Notes: generated from the letters alone by a model not told the origin. A stretch of 64,000 nucleotides of DNA from Vibrio bathopelagicus (GCF_014879975.1 NZ_CP062500.1:868001-932000); one strand, 5' to 3'; positions 1 through 9,908 are shown, counted from the first letter of the stretch. Program-made: numbers and translations.

Positions 1-2379
1 AGGCGCATCGTTAATACCGTCTCCGACCATGGCAACACTCTTATATTGCTGTTGAAGCTGAACAATATGTTGAGCTTTCTGCTCTGGAAGTACTTCTGAG
101 ATAACTTCGTCGATACCGACGTTCTTACCAATGGCCTGAGCAACAGAATCGTTGTCGCCCGTTAACAACACTGTGTGAATTCCGGCGGATTTTAGTTGAG
201 CTATCGCCTGTTTACTATCTATTTTTAACGCGTCTGAAATGCCCAATATGCCTTCCAGTTTTTGGTCAATCACGACGAATATAGGCGTCCACGCTTGTGA
301 GCGACAAAGCTCGATAAAATCTGCGCCAATGTCTGTATTGATGTTGAGTTGGTTTAGATACTTAAGTGAGCCGACTTGAACATTCTTATCGTTAATCCTT
401 GCTTGAACCCCAAGACCTCTGCGGTTTTCAAATTCGCTGTGGGGTAGCGCTGAAACTTGTAAATTCTCTGCGTATTGGCAAACGGCTTTCGCGAGCGGGT
501 GCTCAGATCCCACTTCTACTGAATAAGCATAAGCCAGTAATTCTTGCTCCGTTAGATTAGAGTAAAAGGCCTGTTGAACGGTTGGTTTGCCTTGGGTTAG
601 GGTACCTGTTTTATCAAATACAACAGCATCTATCTTGCTTGCTGACTGCAACACATCGGCATCTTTAATTAGAACGCCGAACTCAGCAGCTTTGCCGACC
701 CCCACAGTAATAGAGAGTGGTGTGGCTAGGCCTAATGCACAAGGGCAAGCAATGATCAGTACTGTGGTTGATACGACAAGCATGTAACTGGCACTAGGTT
801 GGGGGCCGACAAAGAACCAAACTAGGGCGGCAATTGCTGCGATCGCGACGACAACTGGAACGAAAATAGCTGAGATAGAGTCGGCAAGTTTGGCAATCGC
901 TGGTTTGCTGCTTTGCGCTTGGCGTACCATTTGAATGATTCGAGCCAGCATGGTGCTTGAGCCAATCCCGGTCGCTTCAATGATTAGGCTGCCATCACCA
1001 TTAATGGTGCCTGCAGAAACGCCGTCATTAGCCGATTTTTCGTTAGGAAGTGGTTCACCGGTCAGCATCGATTCATCGATATAAGATTCACCCGATACCA
1101 CAACACCATCAACCGGCACTTTTTCTCCCGGTTTTACACGCACTTGCATACCGACCTGGATAGCTTCTGCGGCGATGGTTTGTTCTTTTCCGTTGACAAT
1201 GACCACTGCTTTTTGAGGCTGCAAGTTAATCAGTGCTTGGAGCGATTTTGTGGTGCGAGCTTTGGCTTTGGCTTCAATATAGTGACCCAAAGATATTAAG
1301 CCAACAATCATTGCGCTTGCTTCAAAATACACATGACGAGATGCTTCTGGGAACCACGATGGGATAAGCACAACCAACATTGAATAGAACCATGCAGCGC
1401 CTGTACCCAGAGCGACTAGCGTATCCATGGTCGCACGCTTATGCATCAGTGACTGCCAAGCATTAGTGAAGAAGCTGCGACCTGAGGTTGCAAGCAGTAT
1501 CAAACAAACGACACCAATCAAGCCCCAAGCCAGTTGGTCACTAAGTGTAGCAATGGTCATGCTGCCACCGAATACGCCCCATACCATCAGCGGAGCCCCA
1601 AGCAGTAGTGCGCTCACTGAGTTTTTCAGGAAGGCTTGTTGGGTACGAAGTTGTTGCTCTTGCTGTTTTTGCTGTTGAGTCGCGGCATCGTCAACGAATT
1701 CCGCGCCATAACCTGCGGCTTTAACGGACTCTATTAGATCGCTTTCAATGATTTCTCGTGTTTTTGAGGTGAAAACCAAGGCTGTTTGCTCGGCGAGGTT
1801 AATCTGTGCTTGGTCGACGAACTCATTCTTTTTCAGTGCTTTTTCTACAGAAGAAACACAACTCGCACATGTCATACCTTCAAGTACTAGGTGATAGGTA
1901 TATTGGCTAGCAGCAGGTTTATCTTGTGTCGGTACAGCAGGCGCTGGTTTTTTATCGTCTTCTGAATCTGAATTAGGTAAAAGGTCATTTGCTTCAGAGT
2001 AGGGAGTCGCGTGATAACCCCCGCTTTCGATCAGCTCAATCACCTTCGATTCTGCAAGCAAAGTAACCAACGACAATTCATGTTTGGTTACTTCTAGGTT
2101 TGAGGCTTGCTCGGTTTGTTCAAGCGCTTGAGTCAGCTTGCTCACGCATTTACCACAGCTGAGCCCTGATAATGAAAGGTGCAGCGAATTACCCATAGAA
2201 TAACCAAGAGTCGCTAACTGTTTGTTGAGCTCAACATAACTAAAAGGAGTCGAAATATCGATGTACGTCGGCGATATGTTATTGATCGTCGTATTGTCGA
2301 GATCATCAAACAGTGTGCGGACTTTCTTCGCACACCCCATGCAATTTAGGCCGTTGAGCGCAGTTGTGTAATGGTTCAT
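1..2379 (-). CDS. copA: Copper-exporting P1B-type ATPase (partial, C-terminus outside window)
   Basis: Inner-membrane pump that exports Cu(I) from the cytoplasm using ATP. The reading frame is open for exactly 793 codons to the window edge. Three N-terminal heavy-metal-associated domains are visible: a variant NCMGC motif near residue 13, LSCGKC near 70-75, and a classical MTCASC near 170. They are followed by membrane segments, the copper-site motif CPC in the transmembrane region, the phosphorylation motif DKTGT, and the hinge motif GDGINDAP where the window ends. The ATG at 2379 has GGAG about 8 bases upstream. The gene stands alone behind a CueR-type promoter, so copper induction is expected. 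The CPC plus MTCASC motifs make copper or silver far more likely than zinc or cadmium. Confidence 0.95.
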   Translation of the reverse strand, partial: MNHYTTALNGLNCMGCAKKVRTLFDDLDNTTINNISPTYIDISTPFSYVELNKQLATLGYSMGNSLHLSLSGLSCGKCVSKLTQALEQTEQASNLEVTKHELSLVTLLAESKVIELIESGGYHATPYSEANDLLPNSDSEDDKKPAPAVPTQDKPAASQYTYHLVLEGMTCASCVSSVEKALKKNEFVDQAQINLAEQTALVFTSKTREIIESDLIESVKAAGYGAEFVDDAATQQQKQQEQQLRTQQAFLKNSVSALLLGAPLMVWGVFGGSMTIATLSDQLAWGLIGVVCLILLATSGRSFFTNAWQSLMHKRATMDTLVALGTGAAWFYSMLVVLIPSWFPEASRHVYFEASAMIVGLISLGHYIEAKAKARTTKSLQALINLQPQKAVVIVNGKEQTIAAEAIQVGMQVRVKPGEKVPVDGVVVSGESYIDESMLTGEPLPNEKSANDGVSAGTINGDGSLIIEATGIGSSTMLARIIQMVRQAQSSKPAIAKLADSISAIFVPVVVAIAAIAALVWFFVGPQPSASYMLVVSTTVLIIACPCALGLATPLSITVGVGKAAEFGVLIKDADVLQSASKIDAVVFDKTGTLTQGKPTVQQAFYSNLTEQELLAYAYSVEVGSEHPLAKAVCQYAENLQVSALPHSEFENRRGLGVQARINDKNVQVGSLKYLNQLNINTDIGADFIELCRSQAWTPIFVVIDQKLEGILGISDALKIDSKQAIAQLKSAGIHTVLLTGDNDSVAQAIGKNVGIDEVISEVLPEQKAQHIVQLQQQYKSVAMVGDGINDAP

Positions 2380-2729
2380 ATCGATACTCCAATTCTCATC
2401 TACGCCTAACATAAACCTTCCCGTAAGGGTAAGGTCAAACATAAATTCAAGAATTTGATATTTGTTGGAATATTGAACGATGGAATAGATGAAGCGTATC
2501 GTAAACGTGACTACAATTTGCGTTCTGAGGGGAGATAGCTTGTGTTCGACAGTCGTTTTTCTGCTCCTACGATAGCTTTCGTACCAGATCAGCGCATTAA
2601 TCATTCACTACTGATTGTAGATTTAAGCGGTGGTGATAAAATAGCGCCCAAAATTTAGTGATATTTGTCTGTTGCAGGCTTTGTAATAGCGACCACTAAA
2701 AGAATCACCTACATAATCAAGGTATTTAA
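2380..2729. other. copA-gltX divergent intergenic region
   Basis: These 350 bases hold the CueR-type promoter for copA on the left (2408-2438) and must hold the gltX promoter on the right. I could not pick a convincing sigma-70 -35/-10 pair for gltX. A weak ribosome-binding sequence (AAGG) lies about 7 bases before the gltX ATG. No small reading frame or structured RNA is evident. Confidence 0.5.
2408..2438 (-). promoter_or_regulatory. CueR-type (MerR family) copper-responsive promoter of copA
   Basis: Read leftward, a TTGACC -35 box (2433-2438) and a TATGTT -10 box (2408-2413) are separated by 19 bp. The spacer carries the dyad ACCTTACC/GGGAAGGT (2415-2435). A 19-bp spacer with this dyad is the hallmark of MerR-family operators, and ACCTT...AAGGT matches the E. 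coli copA/cueO CueR site. It lies about 30 bp before the copA start. No cueR gene is in the window; it may be downstream of copA or elsewhere. Confidence 0.85.
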
Positions 2730-4157
2730 ATGACGGTTAAAACTCGTTTTGCTCCTAGCCCAACTGGCTATCTTCACGTTGGTGGTGCACGTACTGCACT
2801 TTACTCTTGGCTATTCGCTAAGAACCAAGGTGGTGAATTCGTTCTACGTATCGAAGACACGGACCTTGAGCGTAACTCTCAAGAAGCGGTTGATGCAATT
2901 CTAGAAGGCATGAAATGGATGGGTATGGAATGGGACGAAGGTCCTTACTACCAATCTAAGCGTTTTGACCGTTACAACGAAATGGTTGATAAGCTACTTG
3001 CTGAAGACAAAGCGTTCAAATGTTACGCGTCTAAAGAACTGCTTGATGAAATTCGTGCAGAGCAAGAAGAAAACAAAGAAATGGCTCGTTACGATGCTAA
3101 CCACCCTAAAATTGTTGCAGCAAACGAAGCAGCAAAAGAAGGTGATGCATGCGTTATCCGTTTCCGTAACCCTAAAGAAGGCAGTGTAGTATTTGATGAC
3201 CAAATCCGTGGTCGCATTGAAATCTCTAACAGCCAACTAGATGACCTGATCATTCGTCGTACCGATGGCGCTCCTACTTACAACTTCGTAGTAGTTGTGG
3301 ATGACTGGGACATGGGTATTACACACGTTGTTCGTGGTGAAGACCACATCAACAACACACCTCGTCAAATTAACATCTACGAAGCACTAGGCGCGCCAGT
3401 TCCAACTTTCGCTCACTGTGCAATGATCCTAGGTGATGACGGTGCGAAATTGTCTAAGCGTCACGGCGCTGTATCAGTAATGCAATACCGCGATGAAGGT
3501 TACCTACCCAATGCACTAAACAACTACCTAGTTCGTTTAGGTTGGTCTCACGGTGACCAAGAGATCTTCTCTCAAGAAGAGATGATTGAATTCTTCAGTC
3601 TGAACGCAATCAGCAAGTCTGCATCTGCATTCAACACTGAAAAGCTACTTTGGTTGAACAACCATTACATCAAGACTTCTGAGCCTGAGTACGTTGCAAA
3701 ATACCTGCAATGGCACCTAGACGCACAGAAGATCGATACAACAAACGGCCCAGCTATCACTGAAGTGATCAAGCTAGTTGGCGAGCGTTGTAACACGCTT
3801 ATCGAACTTGCTGAGCAATCTCGTTACTTCTACGAAGATTTCTCTGAGTTTGAAGCTGGCGCAGCGAAGAAGCACCTACGTGGTGTTGCTAAAGGCCCAC
3901 TAGAGCTTGCTCTTGCTAAGGTTGAAGCACTTGAAGAATTCACAACAGCAAACATCAAAGACGGTGTGATTGCAGCGGTATGTGAAGAGCTAGAGATCGG
4001 CATGGGTAAAATCGGCATGCCACTTCGCGTAGCAGTAACAGGTGGCGGTCAGTCTCCTTCTGTTGATGCAGTGATGGAGCTTGTTGGTAAAGAGCGCGTC
4101 ATCGCTCGCATCAAAATGGCTCTTGAGTTCATCGCTGAGCGTGAAGCTAACGCTTAA
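2730..4157 (+). CDS. gltX: Glutamyl-tRNA synthetase
   Basis: Class I aminoacyl-tRNA synthetase that charges tRNA-Glu with glutamate in the cytoplasm. At 475 residues it has the usual proteobacterial length. The N-terminal Rossmann fold carries the HIGH-type signature as HVGG (about residues 16-19, after FAPSPTGYL), and the KMSKS-type loop reads KLSKR near residue 240. The C-terminal helical anticodon-binding region is intact. It is monocistronic, with its own terminator 35 bases downstream. Codon use is biased toward highly expressed Vibrio genes. No anomalies were seen. Confidence 0.98.
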   Translation: MTVKTRFAPSPTGYLHVGGARTALYSWLFAKNQGGEFVLRIEDTDLERNSQEAVDAILEGMKWMGMEWDEGPYYQSKRFDRYNEMVDKLLAEDKAFKCYASKELLDEIRAEQEENKEMARYDANHPKIVAANEAAKEGDACVIRFRNPKEGSVVFDDQIRGRIEISNSQLDDLIIRRTDGAPTYNFVVVVDDWDMGITHVVRGEDHINNTPRQINIYEALGAPVPTFAHCAMILGDDGAKLSKRHGAVSVMQYRDEGYLPNALNNYLVRLGWSHGDQEIFSQEEMIEFFSLNAISKSASAFNTEKLLWLNNHYIKTSEPEYVAKYLQWHLDAQKIDTTNGPAITEVIKLVGERCNTLIELAEQSRYFYEDFSEFEAGAAKKHLRGVAKGPLELALAKVEALEEFTTANIKDGVIAAVCEELEIGMGKIGMPLRVAVTGGGQSPSVDAVMELVGKERVIARIKMALEFIAEREANA

Positions 4158-4191
4158 TAGAAGCTTCGCTTTAACTGAGATATAAAAGACA

Positions 4192-4226
4192 AGCCCGATA
4201 GCTGAATTAGCGATCGGGCTTTTTAT
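4192..4226 (+). terminator. Rho-independent terminator of gltX
   Basis: AGCCCGAT (4192-4199) pairs with ATCGGGCT (4213-4220), with an extra GCT/AGC pairing inside. It is followed by a T-rich run TTTTATTT. Confidence 0.9.
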
Positions 4227-4323
4227 TTAGGTGTTATTTGACTGGAGCTGTTGTTATCACGTGTCTGGAGTGAGTTACTACCGACTTAAGCCATTCATTT
4301 TTTAAGTCACTTAATCCATTTAA

Positions 4324-4980
4324 TTATGGTTGAGCCTCTTTGGATGCGAGTAAGTCGATAGCAGACTGGCATGATAGGGTGATATGAGAGGTTAATACCT
4401 CAACCGCTTTTTCTATATTTCTTTCTAGGGCAAGTTGGAGCAACTCACTATGTTGCGCGTCTAATGTTTTACGGATCTCTTGATTCGGTTCAGCGATACG
4501 TCGATATTTATCCAAAGCAAGGTGTAGGCGAGCTGAAAAATCGAGTAAATACTTCGAGCCACTCCCTGACAATAGAATAGAATGAAACTCTTCGTGTGCC
4601 GCACTCCATGCTTCAAGATCTTTCAAAGATAAGCTTAATCGGTCCAACTTATGGTGAGTTGCAACTAGACTCGCTTCCCAGTCCATATCCCCATTTCTGA
4701 TCGATAAGCGAAGTGCTTCCGTTTCTACCAATATGCGAGTTTGCTTGATATCAAGAATATCTAAATAACTTAAATTAGGAATGGAAAATCCTTTGTTATT
4801 CTCCTGGTCAATCATTCCTTGTGCGGCAAGCTGGCTCAGTGCCTCTCTTAGTGGCGTTAAGCTAATATTATAATTCTCTTTTAAACGAGATATTTTTAGC
4901 TTTTCCCCAGCAGGGTACAGCCCATCAGTAAGATCTTGTTTTATTTTTTCGTAGATTATAGAACTTTTAGTCTGACTCAC
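4324..4980 (-). CDS. GntR-family transcriptional regulator (FCD subfamily)
   Basis: A 218-residue DNA-binding protein. The N-terminal winged helix covers about residues 5-75, including the family pattern LTPLREALSQLAAQGMI, where the PLREAL stretch is the recognition region. A C-terminal all-helical FCD-type ligand domain covers about 80-210. The FCD metal/ligand residues were not individually assigned. It is divergent from the transporter operon with 117 bases between start codons, and that gap contains a perfect 26-bp palindrome. It is inferred to be the local, metabolite-responsive repressor of that operon and probably of itself. FCD regulators commonly sense organic acids or amino-acid derivatives; the ligand here is unknown. 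Confidence 0.85.
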   Translation of the reverse strand: MSQTKSSIIYEKIKQDLTDGLYPAGEKLKISRLKENYNISLTPLREALSQLAAQGMIDQENNKGFSIPNLSYLDILDIKQTRILVETEALRLSIRNGDMDWEASLVATHHKLDRLSLSLKDLEAWSAAHEEFHSILLSGSGSKYLLDFSARLHLALDKYRRIAEPNQEIRKTLDAQHSELLQLALERNIEKAVEVLTSHITLSCQSAIDLLASKEAQP

Positions 4981-5044
4981 TGTTTCATCCTCTTAACATT
5001 CCCTATTGACTACTTTAACACCATGTGATTAATTTGTTGCGCAG

Positions 5045-5070
5045 TTTTAAAATAATCGATTATTTTAAAA
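5045..5070. promoter_or_regulatory. Perfect 26-bp palindrome, candidate operator of the GntR regulator
   Basis: The half-site TTTTAAAATAATC (5045-5057) is followed directly by its exact reverse complement (5058-5070). It sits between the divergent regulator and transporter genes, 28 bases before the transporter start, so a bound protein could block promoter access. Its role as the GntR operator is inferred from position and symmetry only. Confidence 0.6.
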
Positions 5071-5097
5071 AGTACATAATAACAAGGATGAAATTAT

Positions 5098-6066
5098 ATG
5101 AATATGAAAAAATCTTTACCGCTTGCAATCCTACTAGGTTCTTTTTCTGTTGCTACCTTCGCTCAAAGTGACCTTGACCTACCATGTAGTACTGCAAAAC
5201 TGATTGTGCCGTGGGGCGCCGGTGGTGGTACTGATATTATCTTCAGAACAATTGTCGAAGAGGCAAATGCACAAGGAGCGGATCCTAAGCTACAAGTTGT
5301 TAATATGCCGGGCCGTAGTGGTAATAAAGGGGCTAAAAAGTTTTTGAAATCTCGCAAAAACGGTTGTGAACTGCTTGCGATTCATCAGTCGGTTATGACG
5401 AGTTATCTTGGCGGCCAAGCAAAAGTGAACTGGGATGGCTACCAACCTGTAGTGCAGTTAACAGAAACTGCAGAATATATAGGCGCGAATGGTCAGCAAC
5501 CATTCTCGACGCTCGCTGAACTTCAAAGTTACGCTAAAGAGCACCCAAATACAGTTGTGGCTGCCGGCTCGCTAGGCTCAACCTCTCACTACACCATGCT
5601 TATGTTAGAAGAAGCACTTGATGTTAAATTCCGTCATGTTTCTTATGATGGCACGCGTGAACGTACAACCGCTTTACTATCAGGCAATGCTCATATTGGG
5701 TTATCAAACCTAACGTCTTCTCGCAAAAATGTTGAAACCGGTGCAATTACCTTATTAGCAACAACATCCAAAGAGCGCCAAAACCAGCTTCCAGACGTTC
5801 CATCAGCGCAAGAACAAGGCTTTGATGTTGAATTTGGTGTGCGTCGCGGGATTGCTCTACCAAAAGGAACATCTCCAGAAATCATTGCTTATTACGAAGC
5901 GCTCTTCCAGAAAGCGGTATCAAGTCCAGAAATTCAAGAAACGCTAAGAGTAAAAGGCACAGAAGTTAAATACTTAGCATCTAATGATTATGCCGCAGCA
6001 CTTGGTGATGAATTTGGTTCATGGGAAGCGCTTGCCAAGCAAGTTGGTATCTACAACGTAAAATAG
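5098..6066 (+). CDS. Tripartite tricarboxylate transporter, periplasmic substrate-binding protein (TctC/Bug family)
   Basis: Periplasmic receptor of a TTT-type secondary transporter that delivers a small, usually carboxylated, solute to the TctA/TctB membrane partners. At 322 residues it has the standard length. An N-terminal signal peptide (about residues 1-22, ending at TFAQS) precedes the Bug signature VPWGAGGGTDII near residues 37-48. Two cysteines, in DLPC and NGCEL, could form a disulfide. AAGGATG lies 8 bases before the ATG at 5098. It is the first gene of the operon and is followed by a terminator-like hairpin. Bug proteins are too promiscuous for substrate prediction; the gamma-glutamyltransferase downstream hints at a glutamyl compound (inference). 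Confidence 0.92.
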   Translation: MNMKKSLPLAILLGSFSVATFAQSDLDLPCSTAKLIVPWGAGGGTDIIFRTIVEEANAQGADPKLQVVNMPGRSGNKGAKKFLKSRKNGCELLAIHQSVMTSYLGGQAKVNWDGYQPVVQLTETAEYIGANGQQPFSTLAELQSYAKEHPNTVVAAGSLGSTSHYTMLMLEEALDVKFRHVSYDGTRERTTALLSGNAHIGLSNLTSSRKNVETGAITLLATTSKERQNQLPDVPSAQEQGFDVEFGVRRGIALPKGTSPEIIAYYEALFQKAVSSPEIQETLRVKGTEVKYLASNDYAAALGDEFGSWEALAKQVGIYNVK

Positions 6067-6078
6067 CCTTAATTGAGG

Positions 6079-6106
6079 AGGCGGTTGTTTACGACTGCCT
6101 TTTTTA
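6079..6106 (+). terminator. Intra-operon hairpin with T-tract (partial terminator?)
   Basis: AGGCGGTTG (6079-6087) can pair with CGACTGCCT (6092-6100) with two G-U pairs and a TTTA loop. It runs directly into a six-T tract. It lies 12 bases after the binding-protein stop and before the TctB start. The likely effect is to make more binding protein than membrane subunits. Confidence 0.6.
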
Positions 6107-6138
6107 TAAGACTTCGCGTGTTACGGAGAACAGTAAAT

Positions 6139-6615
6139 ATGAACTTCATTAATAAGGACAGTGTTGTCGGACTCATCTTATTACTTGGGTGTGGTGCTTT
6201 TATCGATGCACTTGACGATATTGAGCGTACAAACTACGGCACCATGACTTCAAATGTATGGCCAACTATAGTCCTTTCGGTCTTGACCACATTGTGTGTG
6301 ATTTATTTTTTAACGTCCCTCAAACCAGTACAAAGTGAATCTTTTAACTGGAAGACTTTCTTTCCTCGTAACGTCGCCATTGTGTTTACGTTATTTGCCG
6401 GTTTTGTCTATTCGTTACCGTACCTTGGTATGTTAATTGGTGGCAGCACTTTTGTGTTCTTAGTCCTAACCATGATTGGCTATAAGACATTGAAATACAT
6501 GTTGATTCATATGTGTATTGCGATAGGTAGTGTCGCCGTAATGTATGTGGTGTTTACTTTCGGGCTCAGTGTGATGCTGCCTGAAGGTGAATTACTGTAC
6601 TCACTCATGTATTAA
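6139..6615 (+). CDS. Tripartite tricarboxylate transporter small membrane subunit (TctB family)
   Basis: A 158-residue inner-membrane protein with about four hydrophobic segments (around residues 7-25, 40-60, 75-95 and 105-150), the TctB topology. It acts with the large TctA subunit. The frame stays open upstream to a TTG at 6073. I chose ATG 6139 because GGAGAA sits about 9 bases before it, the upstream extension is arginine-rich and unlike TctB, and a hairpin with a T-tract occupies 6079-6106. It lies between the TctC- and TctA-like genes. TctB proteins diverge strongly, so the call leans on topology and context. Confidence 0.85.
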   Translation: MNFINKDSVVGLILLLGCGAFIDALDDIERTNYGTMTSNVWPTIVLSVLTTLCVIYFLTSLKPVQSESFNWKTFFPRNVAIVFTLFAGFVYSLPYLGMLIGGSTFVFLVLTMIGYKTLKYMLIHMCIAIGSVAVMYVVFTFGLSVMLPEGELLYSLMY

Positions 6616-6626
6616 GGGATGAATTC

Positions 6627-8294
6627 ATGTTTGTAGATGTATTAGAGGCTGCGAGTCAGCTATTTACTTTTGATACCATGATGCTGATGGCTGCGGGTAC
6701 GTTTGGCGGTCTATTAGCAGGCTCAGTTCCTGGTTTTACGATAACAATGGCGATTGTTCTGACCTTGCCATTTACCTTTGGTATGAGCCCAATCCAAGGT
6801 CTGGCTACCATGATTTCAGTGATGGTCGGAGGACTATCTGGTGGCCTAATGTCGGGGATGCTGACTGGTATTCCTGGTACTCCATCTTCTATTGCCACGA
6901 CATTTGATGGTTTTCCGCTGGTTCGTAAAGGTAAACCTGGTTTAGCGTTAGGTTTGGGGGTTTGGGCTTCGTTTTTTGGTGGTATTTTCTCGGCAGTTGT
7001 TTTGGTGTTACTCGCGCCTCAACTCGCTAATATCGGACTAGAGTTTGGGCCTTGGGACTATTTCTCTCTTGTTCTTTTTGCCCTCACTATTACGGCCAGT
7101 TTATCGAATGAAAGCCTAGTCAAAGGCTTAATTGCAGGTGCTCTTGGGCTGTTAGTTGCTTGTGTTGGTACTGATGATTTGAATGGTGTCGAACGCTTTA
7201 CGTTTGGTACCGAGTTCTTAGTTGATGGTTTTGCTTTCTTACCTGTTCTAATTGGTCTATTTGCATTCTCACAGTTACTTGGTGATATCTCAGATAAGAA
7301 CAAGGCTAAAGAGCCATTAATGAGAGAAACTGGTAAGGCAACGAAAATCAACCATATCGCAGCGATCAGGCAGGTGCTATCTAGCTGGGTAAACCTAGTC
7401 CGCTCAAGTGTAATTGGGGTTTTCACAGGTATTCTTCCTGCTGCCGGTAGTTCTATCTCCAATGTACTTGCATATGATCAAGCAAAGAAAGCGTCTAAAG
7501 ATAAAGAACAATTTGGTAAAGGTCATCCAGACGGCATTATTGCCCCTGAGGCTTCTAATAATGCCACAGCTGGCGGTTCTCTTATTTCTATGATGGCGCT
7601 GGGTATCCCTGGAGACGTCGTGACTGCTGTTATGTTGGGAGCATTGATGGTGCATAATATTGTGCCAAGTCCTGGCTTTATTAGTGAACAACCTGTCCTT
7701 GCAAACGGAATTTTCATTGCTTTCTTTATTGCTCACTTCTTCATGGTTGCGTTGCAATCGTTATGTTTGAAAGCCTTTGTTCAAGTCACGCGAGTACCTA
7801 TGTATACGCTTGCCTCAGTGATTCTTCTATATTGCTCAGTTGGAGTGTTTTCATTGAACAACCTTGAGGCTGATATTTGGACATTGTTTATTTTTGGAGT
7901 GGTTGGTTTTGTACTGAAAGGGCTTGGTTTTCCACTTGCTCCAATGATTTTGGGTGTGGTGTTAGGTCATATCGCAGAGGTTAACTTTTCCCGATCTCTG
8001 TCTACTGATTCCGATTTAATGGTGTTCTTAAGCCGCCCTTGGTCTTTGTTTTTCTTAGTATTAGCTGTGTTCTCGTCATGTTTTCCTGCCTACCAAAAAG
8101 GCAAGCGTAATCACGCAATGTGGGCAACCTACTTTATACCTCTGATGATGGTTTCACTCTCAGTCCCTTTATTTATGATGGGCGGTACTGTACGTACTAT
8201 CATCGCAGTTGTAGTGGTTATAGCAGGTATCTATAACCTTTATAAAAATCTTAATAGTTTTAAAGTTGTTAAAAAGGAAGTTAGCAATGCTTAG
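6627..8294 (+). CDS. Tripartite tricarboxylate transporter large membrane subunit (TctA family)
   Basis: Multi-spanning (about 12 segments) inner-membrane permease core of the TTT system. It has 555 residues, somewhat longer than the common 500. The family's glycine-rich pattern GGLLAGSVPGFTITMAIVL lies near residues 28-46, and a second copy-like motif, IGVFTGILPAAGS, lies near residue 270. This reflects the known internal duplication. It starts 11 bases after tctB with AAGGG upstream. Its last 8 bases overlap the start of the gamma-glutamyltransferase gene, implying coupled translation and a joint role. Confidence 0.93.
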   Translation: MFVDVLEAASQLFTFDTMMLMAAGTFGGLLAGSVPGFTITMAIVLTLPFTFGMSPIQGLATMISVMVGGLSGGLMSGMLTGIPGTPSSIATTFDGFPLVRKGKPGLALGLGVWASFFGGIFSAVVLVLLAPQLANIGLEFGPWDYFSLVLFALTITASLSNESLVKGLIAGALGLLVACVGTDDLNGVERFTFGTEFLVDGFAFLPVLIGLFAFSQLLGDISDKNKAKEPLMRETGKATKINHIAAIRQVLSSWVNLVRSSVIGVFTGILPAAGSSISNVLAYDQAKKASKDKEQFGKGHPDGIIAPEASNNATAGGSLISMMALGIPGDVVTAVMLGALMVHNIVPSPGFISEQPVLANGIFIAFFIAHFFMVALQSLCLKAFVQVTRVPMYTLASVILLYCSVGVFSLNNLEADIWTLFIFGVVGFVLKGLGFPLAPMILGVVLGHIAEVNFSRSLSTDSDLMVFLSRPWSLFFLVLAVFSSCFPAYQKGKRNHAMWATYFIPLMMVSLSVPLFMMGGTVRTIIAVVVVIAGIYNLYKNLNSFKVVKKEVSNA

Positions 8295-9900
8295 TAATGA
8301 TGGACTCTCTTACCCTTACTCATCTCAGCGTATGGCAACTTACGCAAAGAATGGCATGGTCGCAACGTCTCAACCTCTCGCCGCTCAAATTGGTTCTGAT
8401 ATCTTAAAGCAAGGTGGTAACGCAATTGACGCGGCCATTGCAACGGCCGCAGCACTCACGGTTGTGGAGCCAACGGGCTGTGGGATTGGTGGTGATGCAT
8501 TCGCCATCGTTTGGGTTAAAGACAAACTCTATGGCTTAAATGGTTCAAGCTTTGCTCCTGAGGCATTGACCCCAGAGTTAATGGAACAACAGGGCAATGA
8601 AAAAATGCCTTTATATGGTTGGACTCCTGTCACTGTTCCCGGTATTCCAGCCTCATGGGCAGCTCTTAGTGAGCGATTTGGCAAGCTTCCATTTTCAGAT
8701 TTAATGGAACCTGCTGCCAAGTTAGCTGAAGAAGGTTTTCCTGTGTCCCCAACAATTAGCTTTCTGTGGGACAAAGCGGCTCAAACTTTTAGTACTGAAT
8801 TAGATGGTGAGCTAAAACAAGCTTGGTTTGATTTGTTTACCAAAAATGGAAGTACGCCCGTACCCGGCGAACTGTTTACTAGTCCGGGGCATGCTCAGAC
8901 TTTGCGTGATATCGGTGCGACTAAAGCTGCAACTTTCTATCGAGGAGAGGTTGCCGATAAAATTGATGCCTTTTCTCAAAAGACTGGAGGGCTGATTCGA
9001 AAGTCAGATCTTGAGCGTTATGAGGTTGAGTGGGTTAACCCTATTAGTATTAATTATAAGGGCTATGATGTGTGGGAGATCCCACCCAATGGACAAGGCA
9101 TGGTAGCGTTGATGGCCTTAAACATGTTGAAAAAGGATGAGTTCAAGAGTCGAGATGATTTAGAGACAATCCATAAGCAGTGCGAAGCGATGAAACTTGC
9201 TTATGTGGATGGCCAAGCTTATATCACTCAACGCGATAAGATGTCAGTGTCAGTCGAAGGGCTTCTTTCTGACGAATATGCTCAGGCGCGCCGTGATTTA
9301 ATTGGTGATAAAGCGATCAAACCTTCCATAGGTAAGCCTCCTGCTGGTGGTACAGTTTACCTAGCTGTAGCAGACAATGAAGGCAATATGGTGTCGTTCA
9401 TTCAAAGTAATTATCATGGCTTTGGTTCAGGGGTTGTTGTACCCGGTACCGGCGTAGCTCTTCAAAATCGAGGTGAGAATTTCTCTCTTGAACCGACTCA
9501 TGACAATTATCTACAACCTAATAAAAAGACATATCATACGATTATTCCTGGTTTCATAACCAAGGGTGCTCAACCTGTTGGTCCATTCGGTGTGATGGGT
9601 GGTTTTATGCAGCCTCAAGGTCATATGCAAGTTGTGATGAATATGATTGATTTTAAATTGAACCCGCAAGCAGCATTAGATGCACCTCGCTGGCAGTGGA
9701 TGGGGGATATGAACATCGGCCTTGAACAGGCAATGCCTAGCCACATTGTGACCGGGATGCTTCGTAAGGGACACAAAGTACAAGTAGCTTCTGATTATAC
9801 AACCTATGGCCGTGGCCAAATTATTGTGAAAGACCCAGACTCAGGTGTGTTGTGTGGTGGTACAGAAGCCCGCACCGATGGCTCTATCGCGGCATATTAG
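8287..9900 (+). CDS. Gamma-glutamyltransferase-like Ntn hydrolase, YwrD-like, no signal peptide
   Basis: A 537-residue proenzyme of the family that cleaves gamma-glutamyl bonds or transfers the glutamyl group. Ntn enzymes self-cleave before a catalytic threonine; the matching Thr is residue 356 in AGGTVYLAVADNEGN, giving large and small subunits of about 355 and 182 residues. The N-terminal part has GGNAIDAAIATAAALTVVEP and GCGIGGD. There is no secretion signal, unlike periplasmic Ggt, so it is probably cytoplasmic. ATG 8287 was chosen for the AAGGAAG upstream and overlaps tctA by 8 bases. The substrate is not shown; a gamma-glutamyl compound brought in by the adjacent transporter is a reasonable inference. 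Confidence 0.88.
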   Translation: MLSNDGLSYPYSSQRMATYAKNGMVATSQPLAAQIGSDILKQGGNAIDAAIATAAALTVVEPTGCGIGGDAFAIVWVKDKLYGLNGSSFAPEALTPELMEQQGNEKMPLYGWTPVTVPGIPASWAALSERFGKLPFSDLMEPAAKLAEEGFPVSPTISFLWDKAAQTFSTELDGELKQAWFDLFTKNGSTPVPGELFTSPGHAQTLRDIGATKAATFYRGEVADKIDAFSQKTGGLIRKSDLERYEVEWVNPISINYKGYDVWEIPPNGQGMVALMALNMLKKDEFKSRDDLETIHKQCEAMKLAYVDGQAYITQRDKMSVSVEGLLSDEYAQARRDLIGDKAIKPSIGKPPAGGTVYLAVADNEGNMVSFIQSNYHGFGSGVVVPGTGVALQNRGENFSLEPTHDNYLQPNKKTYHTIIPGFITKGAQPVGPFGVMGGFMQPQGHMQVVMNMIDFKLNPQAALDAPRWQWMGDMNIGLEQAMPSHIVTGMLRKGHKVQVASDYTTYGRGQIIVKDPDSGVLCGGTEARTDGSIAAY

Positions 9901-9908
9901 GAGTTGGA

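Noticed and set aside
6073..6138. TTG-initiated N-terminal extension of the TctB-like protein
   Set aside because: It overlaps a hairpin with T-tract, has no fitting ribosome-binding site and is arginine-rich; ATG 6139 has GGAGAA upstream.
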